Shown here piece by piece: positions 1 through 11,940 of a stretch of 64,000 bases of DNA (positions within the stretch are counted from its first letter, which is position 1; each line of letters starts with the position of its first letter). This DNA comes from Reticulitermes speratus. Lineage: Eukaryota > Arthropoda > Insecta > Blattodea > Rhinotermitidae. Made by a program: the position numbers and the translations under genes. The notes beneath the pieces are model-generated. The model was given only the letters and a program-made list of their open reading frames with translations. It was not told the DNA's origin and searched no databases. The stretch lies in assembly GCA_021186555.1 (NCBI GenBank), contig JAJKFL010000014.1:17869533-17933532 (forward strand), read 5' to 3'.

Positions 1-176
1 CAGAAAGGAGCTTCCATTAGGGAGTGGATATGAGCCTGGCTAGGTGGAACCCGTAGCCGATGTAGGAGCTGTGGCGAGGAGAAAAATCTTCGGACTTGCC
101 GGGAATTGAACCTCGAATATGCTGTCTTCAGCCCGTAGCCTGGTCACTTACTGACTGAGCTACCTGTCTCATAGCG
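1..176 (-). mobile_element. tRNA-derived SINE (family D), clipped by window edge
   Basis: On the minus strand there is a tRNA-like head. An A-box-like TAGCTCAGTCAGT lies at about 163-150, and a B-box-like GAGGTTCAATTCC at 114-101 is about 50 bp downstream. That spacing fits an internal RNA polymerase III promoter. The non-tRNA body runs off the left edge, so the 3' tail is not visible. The sequence is much richer in GC than the DNA after 180. It is a SINE rather than a tRNA gene because the body continues well past the tRNA length and the arms do not fold as a cloverleaf by eye. Confidence 0.6.
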
Positions 177-179
177 AGA

Positions 180-916
180 GCCGGTGCAGCTTTTAAATTT
201 CTAAACAACCACATTTCAGTATGCATAACAAGTTATTAACACAATTCAAAGTGGTTGTGGCAATAAGAAGACATCAAACGCGAGGACGCATACTGTAGCC
301 TTGACACTTCAGAAATCTTGCAGGTAAAATTAATTGCAATCGCAACGGGGAATACTTACAGCCTTTGATGCTGACGCGCCTCTAAAACGTCCGCGACACA
401 AACATATTTTAATATTTCTTAAAGTAAACCTCTTTTACTTAGTGGTTGAAGCATATATCCTCAGAAGAGTAGAACATTTGAAGGACTGCCCAAGCAATTT
501 CGATACAAAACGAGAAGAAATTTACTCCTTATATAGCTGAAATAATTTCAACATATTTCAGTAATCCATAAGTAAAACATACTTGTAATTAAGACTTAAC
601 GTTTATGAGGAAGTTGTAACATTTGACATATGCTCATTGATTTATTGGGACCTTTGCCATCTCTTCGTGTTTCTTAGAAAAAAGGCTGTTGTTTCTTTAA
701 CCGAAAGAAGACAAACGGAAGTGTCCAGTAAGTGTGTCAGTTTAATACGTCTGCTTGTATTAATTCTACATTGTCACGATAAAATGAATATCCTAGTATC
801 TGAATGAGTTTGTTGTCATATTTTTGTGCTTTCAGTAGTTTAACTTTACACAAAAGCAGAAGTCCAGGTTTACGACGCGATTTTCATATTATTTTATTCT
901 CTCAAATTTTCTTGTT
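180..916. other. AT-rich stretch with nothing recognised
   Basis: No coding signal, repeat copy or RNA gene is visible. A 68-codon frame at 334-540 has no recognisable protein character and is taken as chance. Confidence 0.5.
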
Positions 917-1045
917 CAATGGGTACCGAGAGCTACTTTCCCGAGAGTAAAGTGGCTGGGGCTTGAAGCTGACCACTCCCCCTCCCCCCATTGCCGATAT
1001 TAAAAAAGATTGGAGCTATAGGTCAACACCCCCATATGTCTGCGA
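917..1045 (+). mobile_element. SINE family E body fragment
   Basis: The segment begins CAATGGGTACCG, and the following GC-rich body matches the body of the minus-strand copy at 49125-49395: the same CAATGGGTACCG start, then similar phrases around AAAG-GGC-GGGGC and GCTGAC-ACTCCC. The tRNA-like head is missing, so the copy is truncated. It is diverged and has no visible tail or target duplication. Confidence 0.5.
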
Positions 1046-3234
1046 GAAGTGCACATGACAATTATCCTATTATCCCATTATCTGCACTAAAGATGTAACA
1101 GCCACAATTAGAGTAGTTCATGAGGTAGGTGTAAGCTACGTGAAAATCATGTCATCTTAAGAAAATTAAGTCTCCTCTGCATATACTAACAACATAACAA
1201 CATAAAACTGAATTTGTATGTGTGGGCCTGTATGTGACTATTTACTTATGTATCGTACATTAGAGGTGCGTGAGAGGGAGACGACTTGGACCTAAGATGG
1301 AAGATGTAACAGAAGGGTGAGGACATTTGCATAACAGGAGCTTCATAATTTGTACTTTTCATCAAACACACATTCTATTGAGGTTAAAAAGCTCAGATTG
1401 AAGAAGTGTGTGTAGAATTTAACACACATACGTGAGCTGTTAAATGCATACGTAATTTTTTTCTGAAAATCCGAAAGGAATATACCATTTAGGAACCTAG
1501 GTATAGGTGAGAGGATAATTTCCAAATAAACCTTATAGAACAAATGTGAGGGCGTGGACTTCATTAAAGTGAATCAAACTCTTCACCAGTGATGGGCTGT
1601 TGTGAAAACGGCAATGAAAATTCTGCTTCCAACATTGCGGGGAATTTCTGGACTGTATCAGCTACTCTTGGCTTCATAAGAAGTCCAGATCAACGAGTTA
1701 ATTTGTAGAACTTTAGCTTTTATAACTTCTTTTATTTCTGCTATGTCTAATAACTTATTTCTTATTGTTATGGTCTTTGACTATGGATATCTTGTGATAA
1801 ATAATTTTGCTGTGTCTCTATTTCTGGATTTTGCAAATGAATGTTTAACACTAAGAGTTCACGGAGAACCAACCCACTAAAACGACCTCGAACTATCTGC
1901 CTCCTCTAAGCTGGGTCACAAATGAAGATTTTGGAGACTCGCTCGCTCTCTTCCAGTCATTAGAGTTGCTGTGGTAAGAAACCGTCAGTTGCTGATCATC
2001 TATACGTAAAAATGTCTCAGTCTGTCAATCGACGGACTTCAACCCAAATAAACCATAATTCTGAAAACGACAAATTAAAACCTCCCAAAATTTCAAGGAG
2101 ATCACAGAAGTATTTTCCACTCGACGTTACCTCAACAAGATTTCATCCTACTTGCGTACATACACAGTGAAAATAATTTGTCATGTTTAATTTTTTAAAA
2201 ACGACTTCTTCTTACTCTGTTCGGTCATATCAAACAGACAGCAGTATGAAATACGTAACTAATTTTTCCGAAAACTTGTGAACCAACTGAACACTAAATT
2301 TTATTTTTTATATAGAAGTGGCGCAGTGGTTATTCTCGAGACGTGTTGTGCATAGTAATGAAATAAGTTGATGGCTGCGATCAATCTTCTTAGCCAGAAA
2401 GGAGAAATTCTGGTTAGCCTGTATATGAGAGTTGATTTGTTGAAGTCTCAGGACTGAATGAATTATTTCACTTTGAGGAACATGACGTGAAGTCTGACAG
2501 GAGGAGCAGGTTATTTTAGATATAATTTTGTGAACTGTATCCTAATAAGGGAAACTTTGCTTATCTTATGTGGGCAAGGATGGAGCTTGTCTGTCCGATC
2601 CCATGTTCGTTCTTGGGTTTTGACCAGTTTCACTAGTGTATCAAATATTGAAGTGAATGTTAGTAGATAACAAGCTGTAGGCGGGCTGAAGGGCTAACCA
2701 CTTGTTATAACATTGGACCTTTGACAGAATTCTATTCTTCAAAAATGCTCTCACCTAATTACTTCATTCTGTTTACAATTTGCAACTGAAAGCACGGTGT
2801 TATTAAAGGTCTTAAGTTACACTGCATTTATAAAGATGTAACAAACATTTTAGGACTAAGGAAAATGATCCATTGCCCTTTCACATAAAAATGTACCTAT
2901 ATTTCTCTAATTTGTGATATCATTAGGGTTAATTATTTTCTTATATACTGTTCTCTCATTTATGTTTAATCGTTTCCGTTTCTGTAGTTTTTCTGTCCAT
3001 TTTGCGCTCCCATAGATTTCAAGAATATATACGTATTGCTGTGCTCTTCCTCTCTACATAGGAAACACCTTCCTACTTTTCTATCGTCCAGAAAACCCTC
3101 GATTTCCAAATTTCCTAATCGAAAAATGGAATTCCATTTCTTTCATTCGTTGTACAGCACGAAATACTTGTATATCCTTATTTCACCAAATTCTCCTCCA
3201 TTTTCCAGTATGAAACCATTTGCAGGATAGAAGA
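1046..3234. other. AT-rich intergenic or intronic DNA
   Basis: No gene seen. Around 2318-2460 there is an A-box-like GTGGCGCAGTGGTTA followed by a loose B-box, possibly a very decayed tRNA-SINE, too weak to call. The frames at 1343-1564 (minus) and 3036-3230 (plus) look random. Confidence 0.4.
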
Positions 3235-3330
3235 GAAGTTTGAAGACGCAGGTACATTTTCCTCCGGAACGGTCATCTAACATCAAACTGTACGGCGCCT
3301 ACGCCGGAAGACAGCAATGGTCAACTGTAC
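3235..3330 (+). repeat. Dispersed repeat F (GGTTCCTCCGAAAC core), decayed copy
   Basis: A diverged core (AGACGCAGGTACATTTTCCT, then CCGGAACGGTC) is followed by ATCAAACTGTACGGCG and GGAAGACAGCAA. The order of phrases parallels the copies at 22685, 42485 and 58092. Repeat F resembles a common cockroach and termite repeat I remember, but its class is not known to me. Confidence 0.35.
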
Positions 3331-6300
3331 ATACTTTTGTGTTACTCAAAAAGCATTAATTTTGAAATTTTTAATAGATTTTACATACTTTTGTTGGTTG
3401 ACAACATCAAGTACAGGATTACACATACTAGCTGGTATTTTGTAATATTTTCCTTTTATTGGTGAAAAAACTAGTTTTGCGTTGAGGACATACCGTACTT
3501 AAAGGTACTACCACAGCCGTTGCCACATGTATGCTGCAAGTGTAGTGACTGTTGTCATAACCTGAGCAAAGTTGTTTCTGGACCCAACAATTTGACAAAT
3601 TATGGTAAAACAGAAGTACAGGGAGATTTATAAGTCAGCAAGCCTTTCAGAAGAACGGACCGCCTTTAGAATGCTGAAAACATTGTTTTTGTATAGGTGA
3701 ATATTATTTGAAGTTGGTGCATTTACATACTTCAGTAATACATTTCTGAAGAAATTTCAAGAGACCCTTATTCTAGTAAAGTTTACAGCCCGTAAGATTG
3801 TGCCTTCACTTCGTGTAATTTGTTCAATCAACCAGAAAAGTGCAGCACCTATTACAGTAGCAGTAGTAATTATGAAAGTCAGTAACGACAGCAAAATTCA
3901 GTTTCGCCGCATTGCTGTGGCCCTAAATTATGCCTGTTTGTTGCTGAAGCATTTTTCGACGTCTTCCTACCCTATTTGTGTCGGTCTACCTCCCTTTACA
4001 AACTTCAAAAATTTCTAGTTACTCATAGAAGAACTAGACTCCTAGTATTGATTTCAAAGTGCAATATAATAATAATTCTTTTACGACATTGACGAATAAT
4101 TTAGAATTACAAGCAGTTACAAGCCATTGCTTCACTTAGGAAAGCCTTTGTTTACGGATACCTTAATCTTCATTACTATATGGGCTGCTAACTCTACCGC
4201 AGTTCTGTGAGTTCGCACATCGGTCACTGAGGCGTTTTCCGCCGCAAGCGGTGATCCCAGAGCATCACACACGTAAAATATTAGGCCTAAAAAAATCGCC
4301 AACAGAGTGCTGTGCACTAGTATTGCAGTAACATAGGAAACACGTGTAAAAATGCTTTCCTTCAAATTTAGGATGGAATAATCTTATTATCTCTCAGAGT
4401 ACAGTTAATTAACTGAACATCACCGCATGCCCGGCTGTGTGCGGCAGCAAACGTAAAAGTCGAGTCTCTAAATTCCCTCTCTCAAATGGGCCAATATAGA
4501 CGTGTTTCTGTTACGATTGTTTAAATATTGTTTACGATCATAACTAACTAGCCGCTCTACTACAATCACTTGAAAGGCGTGGTTTCATATTGTAGGAAAA
4601 ATAAAGCAGACTACCACATTTAAAGTTGGAATTCCTCAGCTGAAATTATAGGTTACTGTTAAGTTAATTCTTTCTGAGTGTATCTGAAGAATTTTACTTT
4701 CTACTTGCAGACCTTAAGTCATACAAATAATTTGTAATGCCTTTAAGTAATAGAAGTTCATAAACCAATAATGTAATTCACCTGACCTCGTGGGATAACG
4801 TGCCGAAAGATTGCGCAGGTGGGTGTGTGGTTGAGTGGAAATTTCTGATTCATGCAACTGTAAACAGGCAGCGCATTTTTGTTCATCCTTTTAGTCTGGT
4901 GACTGAGCAATTAGATTTAAAGAAAATTTGGTGACGGCCCATTTCTCAGCAGTGCCGGTTGAAATTTAACGCAAATGCAGCACTAGGTATTTAAGGACTA
5001 CATCTCCCTCTTAGTTCCCATTTCACCGCCATGATTTCTTCAGCTGTAAACTCCGTACGGTGCCTTAAATCACAATGCTCAGTTCCAGGTGCGTTAATCA
5101 TCGTTCATATCTAATAGCAGGAGATTCGAATTTCATATTTCATTCTTGTTTACTCTTTCAAAATCACTCGGTTATAACAATTCGCCTTTTATTTTTGCCA
5201 GCCAAATTTAAAATTATTCTAGGGTTACATTTGCCATTTTATGTTCCAGTTTTATTGTTGAAAGTTACCTGTAAATAAATATACAAATTCTGTCCTCTTC
5301 TCCCAGTGTCCAAATATTTCTTCTTATTCTTTTCTAATATAGAAAATAGACAGCTGTTGAATAATCGAATATTAATCTACATCTCACACACTTATCTGTG
5401 GAACAAGATGTTATTCATAGGCCCTACACAATACCATGTAAACTGCTGGTTATATTTACATATGTAAATTTTAATAAGCCTATTATATTTAACGAATGAA
5501 ATATTGGATGGACCTTTTCCATTTTCGTAGATCGAAGTGTTTGCGACATTGATGTGGTGTTCCATTGACATACAGGGGAAATAACCATCGTCTAATGTGT
5601 GTTAAATCACATTTTGGAAGCACGGCTTTTCTTCCGACTTCAGGCAAAATAAAAAAACATGGCCCCTACTGTACTGAAAATATTGGCTGTAGTTAACGTA
5701 TATCTCTGGGTATAGATATTAACTTCATCAGTAGGAGACAGCAGATGAGTTTTGTGTTTTACCTGTTGAAGTAAGTAGTGCCCGCATAAAAGGTAAACGA
5801 TGAAAGCAGTTAAAAATATGCCACATTCAAAGTCGTATTGTTGCTAAGGAATGAAAGGTTGCAACGAAGAGAAATGCAAATAAATGTTAATTGTAGCAGT
5901 TCACTGGATGACCGGAATGATCATTAATTTTTTGCATTCTTAAAATGGCATAGTTTGTTAAAAGTAAATATAAATAGATTGGTAAAAGCCACCAGCTGTT
6001 TCAACATATGATGTTTATTTGCCAATTGTACAATGTAAACACAGACAGTAAATCTAGTTATGTTAATGCAAATGTCAGTGTGTAAAGTACATTAGAATTT
6101 TGTCATTGGCTTTTAGAGAGGAAGGTGGGTTATGAAGCTTGCTATTCGTTACATGATCAATATAGGCTTTTAAAGAAATTTGTTCTGTTTACTGAGCTCC
6201 TTACGAACACACGAACTCATACAGGTGTGACAAATACACGTAGTTCAAAGAAAGTTTGAGAGGTGAAGGGTCACGGTTATAATAGCTGTGAAGTCGGTTT

Positions 6301-8691
6301 CATGATTAAGTACCATGTCATATGCGTTGTTATATCTTTGTACAGTTAAAATTAAGTTATATTGCTCGTGACATTGAGTGAATTGGTGATAGCTTCTCGT
6401 GGTATGTGGAGACTCCAACGTCGGATTAAGACACAACACCTACAAGTAATCTTACGTTAGTGTCATACGCTGCTCCTTTTTCAGTTGGCCATCATCTCGT
6501 GATACTTACAGGTACTAACATCATGAAACAAAGAAACGAGAACTATTTTTCACCTACTGATGAAAGCAATTAGGCTTTATCCAAGCATACTTAGAGAAAC
6601 TCGTTTGAAGGTCTGTATGTAGCCTGAAAAACAGTAAATATTTGATATCCCAAGTCAAATATAATGAGTTAGAAACACTGATAAAATACGCAACTGAATT
6701 TTGCCTGAGCCAAGGAACTCACTGGCTTAATTCTTTCTCGCCCATATGAATACTCTCGCAACCTACATTAATAAGAATCATTACGAAATTATTGCCCCGT
6801 ATCCTAATTCATTCCAAGTGTAAGATTTTTCCCTTCATATTTTTGTAACAGTCTCTTGTTCCTCCCAAATTTTAATACATGTATTGCAACTAACTTTAAA
6901 ACCATTCGCTGAAGTATCTCAAACGCTAGAATATATATTTACTTATAACCGAATAAGTATCGTACAAGTAAGCATGCAGGTTAGAAATTAAGCATTTATA
7001 TCCCTCAAGTAAGCCAAAAGACACTTCCATTTCTCTTACTACTTTGTAAAGCCAAGAAACAGAGCTGTAGCAACAGATATTATGACAGCCTTTTTACCTT
7101 TTTATTTCATAGCACACTTTATATTATGCAGTTCGTGAAGTATTTGTTTAATTAAAATATTTCTGCTTGTTGTTGCTGAGACTTTTATCTGCACCTGGGG
7201 CAGCTGGCTTGCTAGTTCCTCCTGTGTGCTTATGTTTGTCTAGTACAATTTCCCTTTTTTCGACTCAGATTCAAAACGACTGAATTAATAATCACAAACA
7301 ATAAAGAAGTTTTCTAATTTTATTTTTTCCTTAATTTAAAAAATTAAGGAAGTAAGTCTGGTTTAATAAGCACTTAAACAGTGTACATGCTTTACATTTT
7401 TAGTCCTGAGACATGACAGAAAGTATTATTGGTTCGCTTGTGATTGCAGCATTTATACGTATTGCTTGCAGCTTAGACGGCTGTATAATGGTGACAGTAG
7501 AGATGCTTATAAATTTTCAGCTTTCAATAAAATAGTGAAAAAATTGTCCACAACGCTCAGTATTGTCTTTACATATTTGTAATTCCGTGGGCAGAACGCG
7601 AACTCTCATTCTGATTTTAGAGGCAAGAGTGGGACAGTCTGACATGCCAACCATTTACGACAGTGAAGATACGTGGGATGGCAGAAGACAAGCAGAGACA
7701 TCCTTATGCACATTACACTGTAGCACCTTAAGTATCTTCAGTCTTACTGGAGACTGTAACGAAAGGGAAAGACACGAGCCTCTGACAGGCATAATTTATC
7801 TCCAAGAGAGGAAAGTCTTTTCGTGTCTTACAGTAAGAGAATTGTCTACCCTTGCGTTTGTTCTGTGACCAAAGCATATATATATTATATATAGTGGTTA
7901 GATACTCTAAAGTAACTCACAGTAGAGTGTATGGACTTCCTGCAAAATGAAAAGTACGAATTGATGCTGTACAGTACAACAAACAAAGAGACGTAAAGTA
8001 AGAAAATATTTATTACCCCCTTCAATACAAGCGAAAATAGTGAACTGTTATACGATTAATAACAAATGCGTTTGAGAGCCATTGTGATATAGCCTATGTT
8101 GTCAGTTTCTTTCAGAGATACAGTAAGTAGTAGATAATGCAATACGGTAACCTCAAGATTCCCATACAAACGACATATTTTTACCGTCTGTAGAATATTC
8201 TTAATGAAATAGATGATGATTATATAAAACGGACGATTAGTACTGAAAATTTGACTAAACAGCAGTGTATTTTGCTGTTTCATTCATTTCTGTTATTATC
8301 CTGCAGTGAAACTATTAATCACGTTTGGCTGCTAAGTGAAGATAAACATGCATATCGCTTATGAAACAGCAGTTTGTCGTAACCCACCGATACACAGTTT
8401 ACAGGAGGCAGAAAAAATTTGACCGATCCTCAATAGATCAGCACTTAACCTGTTATGTTTTTACGAAAATATAAGGACCAGCAATATTTTGTGAACACAA
8501 CATTTTGACAGAAGGTGTTTTGTAACCCAGCTGTGTAATAATGCGGGAATCTCAGTTTGTCGAAATGTGTGCTTTACGATAAATCGCTGTTTCATGAGCG
8601 ACATCTGATTCGTAGTAACGTTAAGAATTCTTTGGGCGTTACCTCCACACTTCCGTTACGTTACCCTTTCAGGGTCTCAATCCTGAAAACG

Positions 8692-8727
<36 letters not shown>

Positions 8728-9310
8728 TAAGTGTACTTTTTAACGTTTATGATGTATAACAACCTTCTACTCATCGTTATGCCTGTTAAATTAACTTATC
8801 AGTGCTTTATTTTTCAAAGGTAAAAGGGCGAGCAGATCGGTGAAGCTTTGCCGGGTTATACCTAAATGTATGCATTTACAATTTCGGCCAATTTTCCAGC
8901 AATCCTACTTGAACGTTTCATGATTTTGCTCAGTTTATAAGATTAATTTAGGGTTGACCCAATCCACGACCGACTAGGCTAAGGCCTGGACAATCGAAGA
9001 ATCGAATTTCTGTTAACTGCAGGCGCGACAGATTTTTCCGTCTTTTGACAATCTCTGTGGCTCACCCTTCCCCCTATCCACTGTTTACCGCCGGCTCTAA
9101 CCTGATCAATCACCTCATTCTAGTTTTGACATTGACTGTCTGTATCTACAGACCTGCTCATGGCACAATCCTTAATTAAGCACAGGACTCTTAATTTAAC
9201 GTAAAATTAAACGCCTTTGTGACAGGATTGTTGCAGTTTCTGTAAATTGAATGGTACTGTATTACTATCAGCTCATGGGAAATAGTCACTGAGTAGCTGA
9301 TATTTGCTCA
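3331..9310. other. About 6 kb of AT-rich DNA without recognised genes
   Basis: Only short chance frames occur (for example 3800-4018, 4132-4365 minus, 7563-7868). None shows a conserved motif, a codon bias unlike its surroundings, or a clear exon boundary. An AT-rich palindromic patch lies at about 7868-7895. Confidence 0.45.
8694..8732. repeat. (AAT)n microsatellite
   Basis: About ten nearly uninterrupted AAT units, ending with one imperfect unit. Confidence 0.9.
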
Positions 9311-9480
9311 GTTGGCCAAAACTTTTATTGCGGTGTCCATGATGTCCTTCCGCTGGACCCTATCCTGAGCCAGATACATCCAGTCTACATTCTCACGTGC
9401 CATTTCTTTTGTACCGATTTTAACATTACGTTCTCACTTATATCTACCGAGTGTTCACTCTTCGTCATTCTTTTCCACGA
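9311..9480 (-). mobile_element. LINE 3' fragment (reverse transcriptase C-terminal end)
   Basis: The plus strand reads GACCCTATCCTGAGCCAGAT followed by CATCCAGTCTAC. This is the antisense of the C-terminal coding block that in the other LINEs here encodes a phrase like DW-LAQDR. The upstream part (GCGGTGTCCATGATGTCC) matches no RTE tail at 30.3 kb, so this is a related but distinct LINE subfamily. It may extend to about 9570. It is a 5'-truncated, dead copy. Confidence 0.45.
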
Positions 9481-10559
9481 AGACGGTGTACTGCATTTAA
9501 CCCCTCTCACATGCGGGTTATATTCTGCACTTTTATCAGCCCCGTTTTCATCATCTTAATAATAAAATTATCAATCCTTAGTTCTCACTCATTCTGTGGT
9601 CACAACAAACGCAACGAAGGGAAATAAAGATTTATGGATAGCACTGTTCAAAAAATAAATTTGTTCAAATCTGGGAATACAAATATCACAGTGACACGAA
9701 TCCATTCCTAAGTATTTGACAGATAATCCGGCTGTTTGTGACTTAATGTTGTTTTGAAGCCATCCCATGGTCTCCCATCACCGTCGTCAGTGCAACCAAC
9801 CATTCTACCCTATCCTCAAAACCTTCTACCCATTTACCTCGGCGTAGCTTTTTGCAAGACCTATTTGACCGTTATTATCTTCGAAGTAATTGGTAGAGGT
9901 GACTTTGTTCCAATTCCGAGGAGTACAATCAAGGAATTTTAACACAAAGTTATTAATATTGTTAGTTGTTAGAAACACCCGGATCAGGTAAAGAAGTATC
10001 AAGTAATATGATGATGAAGAGTATTATTCAGTTCTGTGTCATAAGCTGGGTTTCGTATGATTCCGGTAACTGACACCAATCTTAATATGGGTGATGATAA
10101 ATACTTGTTTTAGCCTCACACATTTTAATCTGTTCCGTGAGCTCTCTCTGCGCTCTCAGTTTATACTCTATTATTATTATTATTATTTATTATTATTATT
10201 ATCGCTTATGTTGCCACTGACAACTCCCATTTCTGGTATTTAACGCTACAGACTGTGTGTTTTATGGAACCTTTAATTTCTCTCAAAATTAACCCTGATA
10301 AGTAAAAAGAAATATGAATTTCAGTAATGGGAAGTTTGACCAATTCCTGTTATTTTAGGCTTAGCGTATCATTGACATTTATTTTGAAGTTACTTTTCCA
10401 ACTTAAATTAACAAGTGATGAAATTATTCGAGAAGTTTAGGATAAAAATAAATTTAAATTACGCTGTTCAGGACATAGTTATTTTAAAATATTTAACACG
10501 CGTTGAGATCTTTTTCATACAGTTTGAACATATTTCAACCAGCTTTTCTATTATTATAG
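9480..10559. other. AT-rich DNA with no recognised gene
   Basis: Apart from the triplet repeat near 10170, nothing is recognised. The 62-codon frame at 9754-9942 looks like chance. Confidence 0.4.
10169..10202. repeat. (ATT)n microsatellite
   Basis: A run of ATT units with a single interruption. It is the same motif on the opposite strand as the array near 8694. Confidence 0.85.
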
Positions 10560-10850
10560 GGAGTGGGACATTTCAGTCGGTGTAGCGACTACGCTATGGA
10601 CTGGACGAACGAGGAATCGGCTTTCGCTTCCTGGCAGAAGTAACGGACATTTTCGTTTCCAAAGCGTCAATACCGGCTGTTGCACCCAGTCATCCCCATA
10701 TTCATTGTGTAGTGGGGACTCTTTTCCCGGGGAAAAAGCGACTGGGAAGTGAAGCTGATCACTTATCGTTATCTAGTACCAGGGCTACGAGTGCACGGAG
10801 TTATACCTCCTCTCCCCCACACGCTTCCATAACGTGTTACTTAATTAAGC
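10560..10850 (+). mobile_element. SINE family E, near full length
   Basis: A tRNA-like head (GTCGGTGTAGCGACTACG, then GAGGAATCGGCTTTCGCTTC) is followed by the family E body, with CATTGTGTAGTGGGGACTC and CCCGGGGAAAAAGCGACTGG. The segment ends in a TTAATTAAGCA-type tail also seen near 41530. Head and body both match the minus-strand copies at 49125 and 51915, which supports one family with at least five copies here. Confidence 0.55.
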
Positions 10851-11767
10851 ACTGAGAGCACTTAATCTGTTATTGTAATATTCTGTCCAGACTTTCTATA
10901 ACATACTCATTTGGGCTAAGAAGAAGGAAAGTGTCTTATTACTTAGCTTTGACAACCTCAGTAAAATGTTTAAATACAAACGTTTATCAGAGCTGACTTA
11001 ATGTCTCTTTGTGAGCGCACAGTTAGCAGGAAGAGACAGTCGCTTCTCCAGCGAAGTCTGGCTGACTTATAACGCGTTACGTTCCATTCACGGTGGCAGT
11101 GCCTTAAAAAGTCATCCTAATTCTAGGTATTTTTTATACCTGAGAGAAAATGCAAAACTCACTTTGATTTGTTGTAGCATAGAGTTTAATCTCCGTAATA
11201 TTTCAGTTTACAGAAGAGTTTGTATTTATTTAAAAAAAGAGCAGAACGGGAAGTGGGAGTGGACTGTACTATAGGAAGGATTACAATTAAATGGCATTGT
11301 GCATTTGGAGTCCTAAAAAATTGCATACAGTTGTAAACAAATTGGTAATTCAAGGAGTATAACAGATGAAGTTCTTTACTCAAAACAACGTGTGAAACAT
11401 CGCAGTATCTTACTGTTAGATATAAGGAATTAACATTAATCGCAGCGAAACCAAAGAGAAAATTTTGTCACCATTTCGAATGTATAATCGCAATGAAGGG
11501 CAAACCGAAAGGGATTTTATTGACTGAATGTAGACCTGCGGACGTCCAAACATCTGAAAAATTGTTAGCAGTTTTTAGCTCTAATATATTAAACTGACGT
11601 TCATCCAAATTTTATATAAGACTTCAGCTCCAGCCTCAAAGATAACAAACATGCCCATTACAAAAACCAACCGATTAATGCTGTTCAAGGAAATAATCGA
11701 TGTTTATCTAACGATGCACTCAGTTGCTGAGACTAAAAAGCGTCGGTGATAGATCAATGAATAAGCA
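10851..11767. other. AT-rich DNA, no gene recognised
   Basis: The overlapping frames at 11011-11274 (plus) and 11186-11383 (minus) have no recognisable features. Confidence 0.4.
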
Positions 11768-11940
11768 TGGAACACTTATGGAATGATACTGAAAGAGAAA
11801 AACTGAAACACTGTATTTGCAGGAAAACCTGTCCAAGTGTCAATTTGTCCACCACAAGTCCCAATGGACTGAACTGAAATGTAATGCGAGATTCCTCGGT
11901 GACAGGATGGGGACTAACGGCCTGAATCATGGCATGGCCC
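11768..11940 (-). mobile_element. SINE family A, diverged, 5' half
   Basis: Read on the minus strand, it has the family A order: GGGCCATGCCATGATTCAGG (head and A-box), a degraded B-box, CCATTGGGACTTGTGGTGGA, then GACACTTGGACAGGTTTTCC. It matches the intact copies at 38980 and 54305 with many substitutions. The second half of the SINE and the A-tail are missing. Confidence 0.65.
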